NCBI RefSeq assembly: GCF_002163855.1
Contig: NZ_CP019332.1
Coordinates: 2,025,145-2,089,144, forward strand
DNA length: 64,000 nt
From: Winogradskyella sp. PC-19
GTDB taxonomy: Bacteria > Bacteroidota > Bacteroidia > Flavobacteriales > Flavobacteriaceae
Direction of reading: 5' to 3'
Positions 46,520-55,709 of this stretch are shown here, piece after piece (the first letter of the stretch is position 1; each line of letters begins with the position of its first letter). The notes beneath the pieces were generated by a model. That model saw only the letters and a list, made by a program, of their open reading frames with translations. It made no database searches and was not told the origin of the DNA. The position numbers and the translations under genes are program-made.

Positions 46520-47920
46520 TTATTGAACGCTGATTTTTACATCATCAATATCAATAGTCATATTTTGATTAGCAGTATCACTACCTGTATACTTAAATGC
46601 TATGTAAGCATTTCCAGTAACAGCAGATAAGTCTATCTCTCCAGAGTTAACGAACGTAAACCAGTTACCAGAATCTACAATATAACTTTTTGTAAATGGC
46701 ATAGATGTCCAAGTTGCAGTTAATACACCAGCTTCGGTACCATCAAAATCATTAGAATATAAAACTTCCATTGGGTCATGACCTGCATCTGGGAAAGCGT
46801 GTTGCATTTCAAAAGTCAATACTTCACCAGTTTGCGCATCCATATCAATACTTGGTGTAATTAACCAACCAATGTTAGAAGAATCACCTGAACTAAAGGC
46901 AGAGAATCTTGCAGTTCCGTTTCCACTAAATACATCTTCAGACCATAATCTAGATCCAGCTTCTGCAAAGTTAATCCAACCTGGAGTATCAAAAGTAGTG
47001 TTATCTGTAGCCTCTTGGAAATCTGCTCCAAATACTGGGTCACAACGTTGACCAGTCATATCAATTGTTTCTGGTGTATTTACAACAACGTTAAATTCGT
47101 CACCAAAAAAGTTTTTCTGTAAAACAGCTATCATAGAACCTTTACCTTCAGGTAATGATAAGGCTTTAAAATCTGCAAAAGTACTAGTTGCAAACGTAGT
47201 TGATGTACCAGTAGAACAATCTTCTAAAGTACGCTCACCATCAAATTGGTCAAAACCTTCTGACGCATAACTTAATGCATTTGGGCCAACAGCTTGAGAT
47301 TTTAGGAACTGTACATCATTTAATTTAATAAGTAAGTTTGTTTTATCATCAGTAAAGTCAGCAACACCAATTTCAAGAGGTGTCATAGTAGCTACTTCAG
47401 CAGATCTAAGAATAAAGTCGTTTTCTGAAGGTGCAGGTATTTTACCAATACGGTCTCCGTCTTTTGGTCCAATAGTTAAAACACCATTAGAAATTGCAGT
47501 AGATAAACCATTTACTTTTACATATACTTTACGACCTACTTCGTAACGGATAAATAATGGGTTGACATCAACAAGTACTCTAATTCCATCAGTTGGGTTT
47601 TCTGTAGCATTCTGAAGTATTATTTCTTCAAAATAATTCCCTCCTTCGTCAGAAGAGATTACATAACCAGTAACAAATTGGTCAGGACCATCAGTAGGGT
47701 ATGTATAAATTGTATCGTCATCAGAATAGTCTAATGCAGTGTTACCTTGTTCTTGAGCTAATTGGCCAGCTACAGAACTTATTTCTATGGTACTACCTGT
47801 TAATACTGGTTCTACAACAGCAGTATTAGGGATACTAAAATCGTCATCCTCTACACAACTATTAAATACGACTAAACCTATTAGTAAAAGGATTAATTTG
47901 TTAATTTTTAAAGTTTTCAT
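46520..47920 (-). CDS. DUF5689 lipoprotein with choice-of-anchor J-like C terminus
   Basis: A 466-residue lipoprotein (lipobox FNSC). The N-terminal half is DUF5689-like beta structure (YVISSDEGGNYFEEIILQNATENPTDGIRVLVDVN...VGRKVYVKVNGL). The C-terminal part (about 310-466) resembles the choice-of-anchor J domain (WLITPSIDMDAQTGEVLTFEMQ; AYIAFKYTGSD). It follows the TonB-dependent receptor gene, as a substrate-binding lipoprotein would. It may serve the receptor as SusD does for SusC; the ligand is not known. Confidence 0.83.
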   Translation of the reverse strand: MKTLKINKLILLLIGLVVFNSCVEDDDFSIPNTAVVEPVLTGSTIEISSVAGQLAQEQGNTALDYSDDDTIYTYPTDGPDQFVTGYVISSDEGGNYFEEIILQNATENPTDGIRVLVDVNPLFIRYEVGRKVYVKVNGLSTAISNGVLTIGPKDGDRIGKIPAPSENDFILRSAEVATMTPLEIGVADFTDDKTNLLIKLNDVQFLKSQAVGPNALSYASEGFDQFDGERTLEDCSTGTSTTFATSTFADFKALSLPEGKGSMIAVLQKNFFGDEFNVVVNTPETIDMTGQRCDPVFGADFQEATDNTTFDTPGWINFAEAGSRLWSEDVFSGNGTARFSAFSSGDSSNIGWLITPSIDMDAQTGEVLTFEMQHAFPDAGHDPMEVLYSNDFDGTEAGVLTATWTSMPFTKSYIVDSGNWFTFVNSGEIDLSAVTGNAYIAFKYTGSDTANQNMTIDIDDVKISVQ

Positions 47921-47949
47921 TTTTATATATTTTATTTTTCTTTTTTCAA

Positions 47950-50811
47950 TTAAAATCTTACGTACATATTAAAATAGTACGTTGTGCCATTTCCGAAGAA
48001 GTAACGTGAACCAAAAACAGGGCCATTATCTCTAGATTTATCATCTCTTATCCGTCTAAAGTTAGCTAATCTTGATTGTTCAAAACCACCCGTTCTATAT
48101 TGTTGATTAAATACATTATTAATAGTAGCAAAGAAACCAATGAAATAGTCATTAATTTTCCACGATTTACCACCAATTATGTTAACTAGCATATAATCAT
48201 CAAATTGTTCTTGCTTTAATAACTCTTTCGCTAAAATAGGGTCATAGTCATTAAATGTATTACCATCAAAGTCTGACGTAAAGTTAGCAGATCTTGCTAA
48301 GTTACTTACATCTATATACGCATTTGAAAAGAAGTTTGTTGTAAGTCCAAAATTCCAATAATCAGGATCTCTATATTCAAAACCTAATTGGAAAGCACGC
48401 TCTGGTCCACCTGCGACATGCACATCTTTAAGATTTGTTGTACCATCACCAAAAGTCAATGGGCCATTAATATCTACACTTGTCAAATATAAATTTGGAT
48501 TATTCTGAAATGTATATTGTCCTACCGAAGCAGCACCTTTTAATTTAATTGTCGGGGTTACTTGTGCTTCAACACCTAATTCAACACCAACGTGACGTCT
48601 TTCAACATTAGTTAGTATTTCTTGAACAAAAGCATCACCATTATCAACTCCTAATCCAGCTAAGTCTTCTGTAAAATAGAATCCAATATCTGTTCCGTTT
48701 TCAAATCCTGAATAAAAACCAGTAACTCTCGCTTTTAATATTGGAGATCTGTAAATATAACTTACGTCAACAGATTTGATGTCTTCGCTATCTAAACCAA
48801 TAACTGAAGCATTTGTTTGACGTGCATTACTGTAAGAACTTCTGATTCCTGGTGCTTTAGAAAACATACTACCGTTAACATCAACAAGATGTTTTCCTGT
48901 AATTTTATATGTAAATCCGGCCTTCACACCATAGTTAGTAAAATCTAATTCATCACCTTTACCAAACGAACCATTGTTTCCACCACCTTGGAAGTTTCCA
49001 TTCTCATAAAGTCCATTTCTTTGGTAGCTAGTTTTGGATAAGTTAGCACCTAAATAAAAATCTATTTTATTGTACTTAAATTGTGCTTGAGCGAATGCAC
49101 TAGCAACAGTGGCGTTTAATTCGTAATTGTATTTGTAACGGTCACCTTCTCTTACTATTCGGTTTGGATTACGCAAATCACTCTGAGCAACTTCTTCAAG
49201 AGTTGCACCGGCAGTATTTGGAGTTTCTTCTGCAAAGAAATCTACATCTAAATATCCAGTACCACCTAATAAATCTTCGATACGTGCATAGTTTTGACTA
49301 TTTAGACTTCTGTAGTTTAAAGCTGCGTTTAAACGAATATTGTCTGCTAAGTCGGCATCTAGAATAGTATTGAAACTTAATTGCTTGTCTTCAATCACGT
49401 CCGATTGAATAGCATATAATGAGTTGCCTCCTTGATTTCTCAAAGTTGCATTGGCTTCATAAAGTTGGTTCCAATTTAACTGACCATCATTTACGAAAGC
49501 CTCTTGTGCAACAAATGCTTGTTGGTAATCAAATGCCGTTGGGTTAGCGTCTTGTAAAAAGAAACTAGGTAAGTTTTGATAATATTCAGGAGTTGGGTTA
49601 CGTGCACCACCAATATAAACACTTTCGTTGCCTATAGTTACTAGTCTTGTACCGCCATTATCAATACGTGTATTTGCAATTTCTCCGAATTGGTAAGCCA
49701 CATTTGTGTTTAAACGTACCTTGTCAGAGATATCCCAAAAGTGGTTAAGCATTAATATTGGTTCTTCAATTTCTCTAATCCTAGAGTTACGTTGTTCACC
49801 ATTTAATTCTCCCCAAAAAGGGTTATATTCTCTTCCTTTTAAATCAAAAACTTCTTGCGTGATTGCCGTAGAACGACCACGTCTGTTTTGAGCATAAATC
49901 CCTGTGAAGTTAATACTGTGTTTCTCGTTAATACGTTTTTCAACGGCAGCAAAAAATGAGTTAGAGTCATAAAGTGTACCATCTACAAAACCTTCATCGC
50001 CAAAACGTCTAGATGCAAGAACAGAATAAGACCATCCATTTTTTACTAAACCAGAACTATAACTTGCCATAACTCTACCGGTATAACTTCTATTTGCAGA
50101 AGCATAAGATATACGGCCACCTTTACGGTATTTAGAGGCGCGCATTACAATATTATTTGTACCTGCAAGATCACCAAAATTGTAATCATTTGCAGACATA
50201 CCCATTGTAAATTCTTGATTACGCTGTACATCATTTAAGCCACCCCAGTTTCCCCATTGTGGGCGACCGTTGAATTGTTTGTTCATTTCAATACCATTGA
50301 TAAGAACTTTACCATTGGCATTATCTAAACCTCTTGGTCTAAAAAATGTTGCACTAAAATCAAAAGCTGCAGCGCTTAAAAAAACATCTCTAGAGGCCTG
50401 TAAAAGACCAGAAATATTATCTGTAAGCCCATCGTCTTCACTATTTAAGTTGTCATCAGAGATAGAAATGGTGTACAAATCTTTCTTGTCTGTCGGGTCA
50501 TAATCCATAGTCATTCCTGAAATGTCAACAGTTTGACCTTCATTAACAACAATAGGATAACGCTTTGTTTCGTAACCCACTTTTTCAATTTTAAGCATTT
50601 GTTCTCCCAAGGGAACATTTGATGAAAAGCTGAATTCACCTTTTGCATCTGTAATCATACTTAATTCTGTACCTTCAATAGTTACAGTAACATCAGGAAT
50701 AGGTTCTCCTGTTGTTCCGTCCAAAACGCTACCTTTTACAAGTGTTTGCTGTGCAAAACTTGAAAGAGAAAAAGCTATTCCAAACAGAAATAATAAAAAA
50801 CTTTTTTTCAT
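47950..50811 (-). CDS. TonB-dependent receptor with carboxypeptidase-regulatory-like N terminus
   Basis: A 953-residue outer-membrane active transporter. It has a signal peptide (SLSSFAQQ), a carboxypeptidase-regulatory-like domain (about 25-105: VKGSVLDGTTGEPIPDVTV), a plug domain (GLLQASRDVFLSAAAF..., NGKVLINGIEMNKQ) and a 22-strand-type barrel ending in NMYVRF. It is not a plain SusC: the partner is a DUF5689 lipoprotein, not SusD. The neighbouring secreted phosphodiesterase-like enzyme suggests uptake of a nucleotide or phosphate compound; that is inference. Confidence 0.92.
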   Translation of the reverse strand: MKKSFLLFLFGIAFSLSSFAQQTLVKGSVLDGTTGEPIPDVTVTIEGTELSMITDAKGEFSFSSNVPLGEQMLKIEKVGYETKRYPIVVNEGQTVDISGMTMDYDPTDKKDLYTISISDDNLNSEDDGLTDNISGLLQASRDVFLSAAAFDFSATFFRPRGLDNANGKVLINGIEMNKQFNGRPQWGNWGGLNDVQRNQEFTMGMSANDYNFGDLAGTNNIVMRASKYRKGGRISYASANRSYTGRVMASYSSGLVKNGWSYSVLASRRFGDEGFVDGTLYDSNSFFAAVEKRINEKHSINFTGIYAQNRRGRSTAITQEVFDLKGREYNPFWGELNGEQRNSRIREIEEPILMLNHFWDISDKVRLNTNVAYQFGEIANTRIDNGGTRLVTIGNESVYIGGARNPTPEYYQNLPSFFLQDANPTAFDYQQAFVAQEAFVNDGQLNWNQLYEANATLRNQGGNSLYAIQSDVIEDKQLSFNTILDADLADNIRLNAALNYRSLNSQNYARIEDLLGGTGYLDVDFFAEETPNTAGATLEEVAQSDLRNPNRIVREGDRYKYNYELNATVASAFAQAQFKYNKIDFYLGANLSKTSYQRNGLYENGNFQGGGNNGSFGKGDELDFTNYGVKAGFTYKITGKHLVDVNGSMFSKAPGIRSSYSNARQTNASVIGLDSEDIKSVDVSYIYRSPILKARVTGFYSGFENGTDIGFYFTEDLAGLGVDNGDAFVQEILTNVERRHVGVELGVEAQVTPTIKLKGAASVGQYTFQNNPNLYLTSVDINGPLTFGDGTTNLKDVHVAGGPERAFQLGFEYRDPDYWNFGLTTNFFSNAYIDVSNLARSANFTSDFDGNTFNDYDPILAKELLKQEQFDDYMLVNIIGGKSWKINDYFIGFFATINNVFNQQYRTGGFEQSRLANFRRIRDDKSRDNGPVFGSRYFFGNGTTYYFNMYVRF

Positions 50812-50867
50812 ACTTAATTTAATATGGTTTTAATTTAAGAAAGCCTTAACAATATTTTAAAGGCGCA

Positions 50868-50875
50868 CAAAGTTA
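50868..50875 (-). promoter_or_regulatory. -7 promoter box for the TonB-dependent receptor
   Basis: TAACTTTG on the minus strand, leader about 53 bases. It sits back to back with the box at 50896-50903, with 20 bases between. Confidence 0.55.
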
Positions 50876-50895
50876 CATTATTTATCGAATTTACA

Positions 50896-50903
50896 TACTT
50901 TTG
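50896..50903 (+). promoter_or_regulatory. -7 promoter box for the endonuclease/exonuclease/phosphatase gene
   Basis: TACTTTTG on the plus strand, leader about 40 bases. Divergent from the receptor promoter and close enough for shared control. Confidence 0.5.
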
Positions 50904-50947
50904 GCATCTAAATTGCTTTAAGCTTTACAATTAGATAATATATACAA

Positions 50948-52009
50948 ATGAGACCAGTAAAACTACTTTTAATATTAATTACACTTTCTTTAACAATAGG
51001 CACTTTTGCTCAAGGAGAAAAACGTTTTAAGATTCACACTATAGCTTTCTATAATTTAGAGAATCTATTTGATACTATCAATGACCCCTTAAAGTTTGAT
51101 GAGGCAAGTCCAATGATGGAGATGGAAGCGTCTAACAGAGGCGAAGTTTACAAAAAGAAGGTGAAAGGTATGGCACGTGTAATTGCAGATATTGGACGTG
51201 ACCAAAGTAAAAACTCTCCAGCTATTATCGGTGTATGTGAAATTGAAAATCGTAAAGTTTTAGAAGACATAGTAAACGATCCATTATTACTTGGTAAAGA
51301 TTACGGTATTATTCATATTGATGGCCCAGATGCAAGAAGTATTGATGTAGCGTTATTATATCAGAAAGCATTGTTTCAGCCGATAGATACAAGTTCTCAC
51401 GAGTTAAAAATTTATGATGACAAAACACGTAAACGAAAATATACAAGAGACCAGTTATTAGTTAGTGGAAAATTAGATGGAGACTTAATACATTTAATAG
51501 TCAACCACTGGCCGTCTAGAAGTGGTGGCGAAGCTCGAAGCAGACCAAAACGTGTTGCAGCAGCAAAACTAAATAAACGCATAATAGATTCCTTACAGTC
51601 TAATGATCCGTACGCAAAGATTTTTACAATGGGAGATCTTAATGACGATCCTACAAACGAAAGTGTAAAAAAGGTACTTAAAGCAAAATCTAAACAAGGC
51701 AGAGTAGGTTTAAAAGGTATTTATAATCCTTTTGAAACGATGTTTAAAGACAAGGGTTATGGTACCACTGCATACCGAGATGCATGGAGTTTATTTGACC
51801 AAATAATGGTAACAAAACCATTATTAGAAAAAGATTACTCCTCTTTTATGTTCTACAAAGCAGGAATTTATAACAAGCAATACTTAACAAACAAACGTGG
51901 TCGATACAAAGGTTATCCATTTCGTAGTTTTGCTGATGGTGGATACACAGGTGGTTTTAGTGATCACTTTCCGGTTTATGTGTATGTTATAAAAGAGGTT
52001 GAGGAATAA
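50948..52009 (+). CDS. exported endonuclease/exonuclease/phosphatase family protein
   Basis: A 353-residue metal-dependent phosphoesterase with a signal peptide (TIGTFAQ). Family motifs: FYNLENLFDT (34-43), catalytic Glu in GVCEIEN (E98), NHWPSRSGG, MGDLNDDP and the terminal SDHFP. The family includes DNases, sphingomyelinases and phosphodiesterases, so the substrate is open. It lies divergent from the TonB-dependent receptor and DUF5689 genes, suggesting that it frees the substrate that the receptor imports. Confidence 0.9.
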   Translation: MRPVKLLLILITLSLTIGTFAQGEKRFKIHTIAFYNLENLFDTINDPLKFDEASPMMEMEASNRGEVYKKKVKGMARVIADIGRDQSKNSPAIIGVCEIENRKVLEDIVNDPLLLGKDYGIIHIDGPDARSIDVALLYQKALFQPIDTSSHELKIYDDKTRKRKYTRDQLLVSGKLDGDLIHLIVNHWPSRSGGEARSRPKRVAAAKLNKRIIDSLQSNDPYAKIFTMGDLNDDPTNESVKKVLKAKSKQGRVGLKGIYNPFETMFKDKGYGTTAYRDAWSLFDQIMVTKPLLEKDYSSFMFYKAGIYNKQYLTNKRGRYKGYPFRSFADGGYTGGFSDHFPVYVYVIKEVEE

Positions 52010-52032
52010 GATTCTTTTAGTTTGAAACATTG

Positions 52033-52064
52033 AAAAGGCTTCAAAATTAATTGAAGCCTTTTTT
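52033..52064. terminator. bidirectional terminator
   Basis: Stem AAAAGGCTTCAA/TTGAAGCCTTTT with a six-base loop, between the exported phosphoesterase gene and a convergent membrane protein gene. Confidence 0.88.
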
Positions 52065-52076
52065 ATTTTGTAAGCT

Positions 52077-52538
52077 TTATTTATTTAGAAATTTATCAAT
52101 CCGCCTTTTATTTTCTTGTTGTAATAAAGAAGGATATAAATTCATTAAAACATTAGGAATCATTATTGAAATTGCAAATACTAAACTTACACTAAAGGAT
52201 TTATAGATGGCAAAAACTGTAACAAAAACGAATCCGATTAAATGACTTATTTCGGAGAGTGTCATTTCATGTCGTAGGTCTATAAAATCTACTTTTTTGT
52301 TTTCTATTTTAAGCTTCTGATTAAAAAACCTAAAAAAAGTGTTTTTCACAATCCATTTAAAGTATGTGATTCCGATTGCTTTATTCAAGCTTTTACTTCT
52401 AATAAAATTTAAGTTTGATAGTTTTTTATAATACTCTGTTTTCATAAGAATGCTGTTTATTATCATTCCGACTATCCATGAAATAAATGACATTGATATT
52501 CCAAAGACAAAACCTAATATTACGTGTTTTGTAATCAT
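52077..52538 (-). CDS. small membrane protein
   Basis: A 153-residue protein with an N-terminal membrane helix (about 6-30), a basic middle region and a hydrophobic stretch near 100-135. I recognise no family. It may share a transcript with the next gene (26-base gap). Confidence 0.6.
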   Translation of the reverse strand: MITKHVILGFVFGISMSFISWIVGMIINSILMKTEYYKKLSNLNFIRSKSLNKAIGITYFKWIVKNTFFRFFNQKLKIENKKVDFIDLRHEMTLSEISHLIGFVFVTVFAIYKSFSVSLVFAISIMIPNVLMNLYPSLLQQENKRRIDKFLNK

Positions 52539-52563
52539 ATCTTAGAACTGCGACTAAGATATT

Positions 52564-52989
52564 TTAAAACCAAAGATTCCAAGGAATCATATATAAAACT
52601 AATGCAAGAGCTATTGAGTAGAAAATAGCGAGCATCTTAAATTTTGGTTTTGATACTAATTTCTTTTTATGTTTGGAATACCCAATTGTTACCAAAGCAA
52701 CAGCTATTAGCATTGTTGTTGGATGCTCAATAGCTAACTTTCTTACAGCATCATTTTTCATGACTTCTCCAACACTTAACTCGTCAAAATACCCTTTGGT
52801 AAACCATAATACGATACCAATTAGCAACTGAATGTGCATTGTGATTAATGCAAAAAGCGAAATTCTAAAATCTTTAGGGTTAAATTCTTTACCTCCAAAA
52901 AATTTTAAAAGAGCATTGAATGTGGCTAGAACTAAAACTAAAAGCACTAAATAAGCCCAATAAGAATGTATAAACTGAACAACTTCCAT
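52564..52989 (-). CDS. four-helix membrane protein
   Basis: A 141-residue protein with about four membrane helices (8-29, 45-65, 89-104, 117-135). Two histidines in or near helices (H52, H89) recall small cytochrome b-like proteins, but there is no firm family assignment and no haem motif. The C terminus is aromatic (WNLWF). Confidence 0.62.
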   Translation of the reverse strand: MEVVQFIHSYWAYLVLLVLVLATFNALLKFFGGKEFNPKDFRISLFALITMHIQLLIGIVLWFTKGYFDELSVGEVMKNDAVRKLAIEHPTTMLIAVALVTIGYSKHKKKLVSKPKFKMLAIFYSIALALVLYMIPWNLWF

Positions 52990-53044
52990 ACGTATATAAT
53001 TAATTTAGATAAGCAAAAATACACATTTAGAAGCGTACAAGTAA

Positions 53045-55393
53045 TTATTCCGAAATAGTTATTTTATGCTTTAATTCGTTTCCGAGCTCATCTACTACAG
53101 TAATAACATGTTCACCAGGTTGAGGTAAGATAGCTATATCATGAATGTCTTTTGTAGCGCCAACATATTTAGTATCAACATACCAGAAGAGTTTTAATTC
53201 AGGTTTTGAGTGTGCTACTTTTAAGATTAAGTCGTTGGTGTTTCCATTAAAATCTTTAGGTAAAAAAATAGTGCTTTGTTGACTAGGATAGATAAATTCC
53301 ATCGATGCTAAAGAAGATTCTACACAATCATTTCTAAAAGCAGGTAGTGCTTTATAAAATGGGTTTTTTGATTTGTAATAATAGGCTTGCAAAGGCGGTA
53401 GTGAAAACCAAGCCTTAGCTTTAATATTTGAAATATCTTCACAAGAAGAATTGACTTGATAACGCCCAGAAGTATCTAAATGAATTAATTTATGGTATGG
53501 ACAAGGTGCTGTTTTTTGCCCACTAATCTGAATAAATTCTGAAGATACATCATCACAAACTGAAGACGCTCGATAACCACTTTTTTTGCAAATTTCGACT
53601 TCTAGCATTTCATCATATGGTTTTGCAAACCAATCACTTTTTGGCAATACGTTATAGATGTCAAATAGAATTGGTGCCGCAGTTTGTACGCCGACCAAAC
53701 CTGGACGACCTTCGCCATCAGCGTTGCCAACCCAAACGCCAACAACATAATCTGAAGTTGTACCAATCGCCCAAGCATCTCTAAAACCAAAACTAGTTCC
53801 TGTTTTCCAAGCAATGTCTTGAGAAGAATCATAAAACTCCCAACTGTCATCATCTTCAGGTCTGTTAACTTGTTTCATACTTTCAAAAGTGAGATACGTT
53901 GACGCCGCATCAAAGATTGTTTTCTCGTTAGAGAGCTTTCCGAAATCAACAGGCGTTGTATCAGTGATAATTGGTTCAGTAAACTCATCAGTATAATATT
54001 GACTACTGTTTTCATTAAAATGATTTAATGTTGATGCCATTGCCGCATAGCTTTTGCATAAGTCCCAAAGATTACTCTCAGCACCGCCCAATACCAAAGA
54101 CAAACCATAATGATTGGCATTATATTTTAAATCTTTAAGCTCTAGTTGTTTTAAATATTGATAAAATCGATCTAGCCCAAAATCTTTTAGCATTCTAACA
54201 GCAGGAACATTTAATGAGCGTGACAAAGCTTTATTGGCAGAAACTGCACCATCATATTCTTTATTGAAGTTTTCTGGTTGGTAACTCCCAAATTGTGTTG
54301 GTATATCTGGCACCAAAGTATTCGGTAGTAAATCACCTGCATCTAGCATCGATGCAAATAAAAAGGGTTTTAAAATACTACCTGTACTTCTAGGCTTGTC
54401 AATTATGTCTACCTGATTTTGATGCGCATTGTCTGTTGGCGAATTACCAATGTAAGTCAAAACCTTACGAGATTTTACATCCAAAACTAAAACAGAAATA
54501 TTATAAATTTCATTTTGTTTTAATTGATTATAATGCTGTTTGACTATTGTATTTGATTGTTCTTGTAATGCAACATTTAAGGTTGTTTTTATGCGTTTGC
54601 CTTTTTGTTTTTTTGCAATTTTCTGAAGTAAATGCGGTGCAACTTGAGGCAATGGATAGGGTTTTTGAGGTAAACCCTCAGAAATTGCTAATTGGTATGT
54701 GAGCTTATCGATTGTACCGCTATCAAATAATTTCTTTAGTAACCGATTCCGTTTTTTAAGTAAGCGTTCTTGGTTTTTTCCAGGATAAATAAGGCTTGGT
54801 GCATTTGGTAAAACTGCTAGTGTTGCACTTTCTGCCCAAGATAAATCCGAAGCATTTCTATTAAAATAGCGCCAAGAAGCTGCATCAATACCTACCACAT
54901 TTCCGCCAAAAGGTGCATGACTTACATAAAGGTTTAGTATGTCTTCTTTTGAAAGTTTAAATTCTAGCCGAGTTGCTAAAACCAATTCTTTTAATTTTTC
55001 TAAATAGGTACGTTTCTGTCCTTTTCTAGATAAACGAATGACTTGTTGCGTAATGGTGCTTCCACCACGTTTTACTTTACCAGAACTAATATTTTGCTTT
55101 AATGCTTTGAAAATTGAGATTGGATTAAAGCCTGGATGATTGTAAAAATAATCGTCTTCAAACTGAAGAATACAGGTTTTAAATTTCTCAGGAATACTAT
55201 CCGTTTGTGGAAATCGCCATTGCCCGTCATCGGCTATCAATGCACCAATTAATTTATTAGAATTATTAGTGATTACTGTTGCTGTTGGGTCTTTAAAGAG
55301 TTGTTTGGGCAAGCAGAAGTAATACGCAATCAAAGTAATAGCCATGATTGCGCTTTTTATTTTATTGCGTTTTATGTAGCGTATTAACTTCAA
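53045..55393 (-). CDS. pbpC: penicillin-binding protein 1C
   Basis: A 782-residue bifunctional peptidoglycan synthase. After a membrane anchor (about 13-28) comes a family 51 transglycosylase (EDDYFYNHPG, E79; GGSTITQQV). A transpeptidase follows (SILK, SLN, KTGTS), then a BiPBP-type C-terminal domain (about 700-782). The start is TTG, directly after the preceding stop, because no ATG lies before the basic N terminus. It forms an operon with alpha-2-macroglobulin, a known pairing. Confidence 0.93.
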   Translation of the reverse strand: MKLIRYIKRNKIKSAIMAITLIAYYFCLPKQLFKDPTATVITNNSNKLIGALIADDGQWRFPQTDSIPEKFKTCILQFEDDYFYNHPGFNPISIFKALKQNISSGKVKRGGSTITQQVIRLSRKGQKRTYLEKLKELVLATRLEFKLSKEDILNLYVSHAPFGGNVVGIDAASWRYFNRNASDLSWAESATLAVLPNAPSLIYPGKNQERLLKKRNRLLKKLFDSGTIDKLTYQLAISEGLPQKPYPLPQVAPHLLQKIAKKQKGKRIKTTLNVALQEQSNTIVKQHYNQLKQNEIYNISVLVLDVKSRKVLTYIGNSPTDNAHQNQVDIIDKPRSTGSILKPFLFASMLDAGDLLPNTLVPDIPTQFGSYQPENFNKEYDGAVSANKALSRSLNVPAVRMLKDFGLDRFYQYLKQLELKDLKYNANHYGLSLVLGGAESNLWDLCKSYAAMASTLNHFNENSSQYYTDEFTEPIITDTTPVDFGKLSNEKTIFDAASTYLTFESMKQVNRPEDDDSWEFYDSSQDIAWKTGTSFGFRDAWAIGTTSDYVVGVWVGNADGEGRPGLVGVQTAAPILFDIYNVLPKSDWFAKPYDEMLEVEICKKSGYRASSVCDDVSSEFIQISGQKTAPCPYHKLIHLDTSGRYQVNSSCEDISNIKAKAWFSLPPLQAYYYKSKNPFYKALPAFRNDCVESSLASMEFIYPSQQSTIFLPKDFNGNTNDLILKVAHSKPELKLFWYVDTKYVGATKDIHDIAILPQPGEHVITVVDELGNELKHKITISE

Positions 55394-55395
55394 GA

Positions 55396-55704
55396 TTATT
55401 TTTCAAAATCATATTCTCGTTCTACTTTACAAATTCTGACCTTATACCAGTTATACCATAATTCCCGCCCTTTTTGTTGTGCAAATAAATGCTCTGTATT
55501 AGCTTTCCATTTTTTTATAACGTCTAAATTTTCCCAGTAACTAACTGTTATTGCAACTGAACTTCTAGCGCTTTCAATACCTAAAAAACCATCTTGTTTT
55601 TTTGCTAATGCTTCCATTTGGTCTGCCATTTCAGAATAGCCTTCAACGGTTTCTGTTTGCATTGAGGTAAAAATGACTGCGTAGTAAGATTTTTGATTAT
55701 TCAT
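55396..55704 (-). CDS. antibiotic biosynthesis monooxygenase-fold protein
   Basis: A 102-residue ABM-fold protein (YYAVIFTSMQTET..., EALAKKQDGFLGIESA..., VSYWENLDVIKKWKANTEH). Relatives are small dimeric monooxygenases or haem-degrading proteins; no substrate is indicated. It starts five bases past the macroglobulin stop and ends two bases before the pbpC start. A longer TTG start would overlap the macroglobulin end and is rejected. Confidence 0.85.
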   Translation of the reverse strand: MNNQKSYYAVIFTSMQTETVEGYSEMADQMEALAKKQDGFLGIESARSSVAITVSYWENLDVIKKWKANTEHLFAQQKGRELWYNWYKVRICKVEREYDFEK

Positions 55705-55709
55705 AACTA

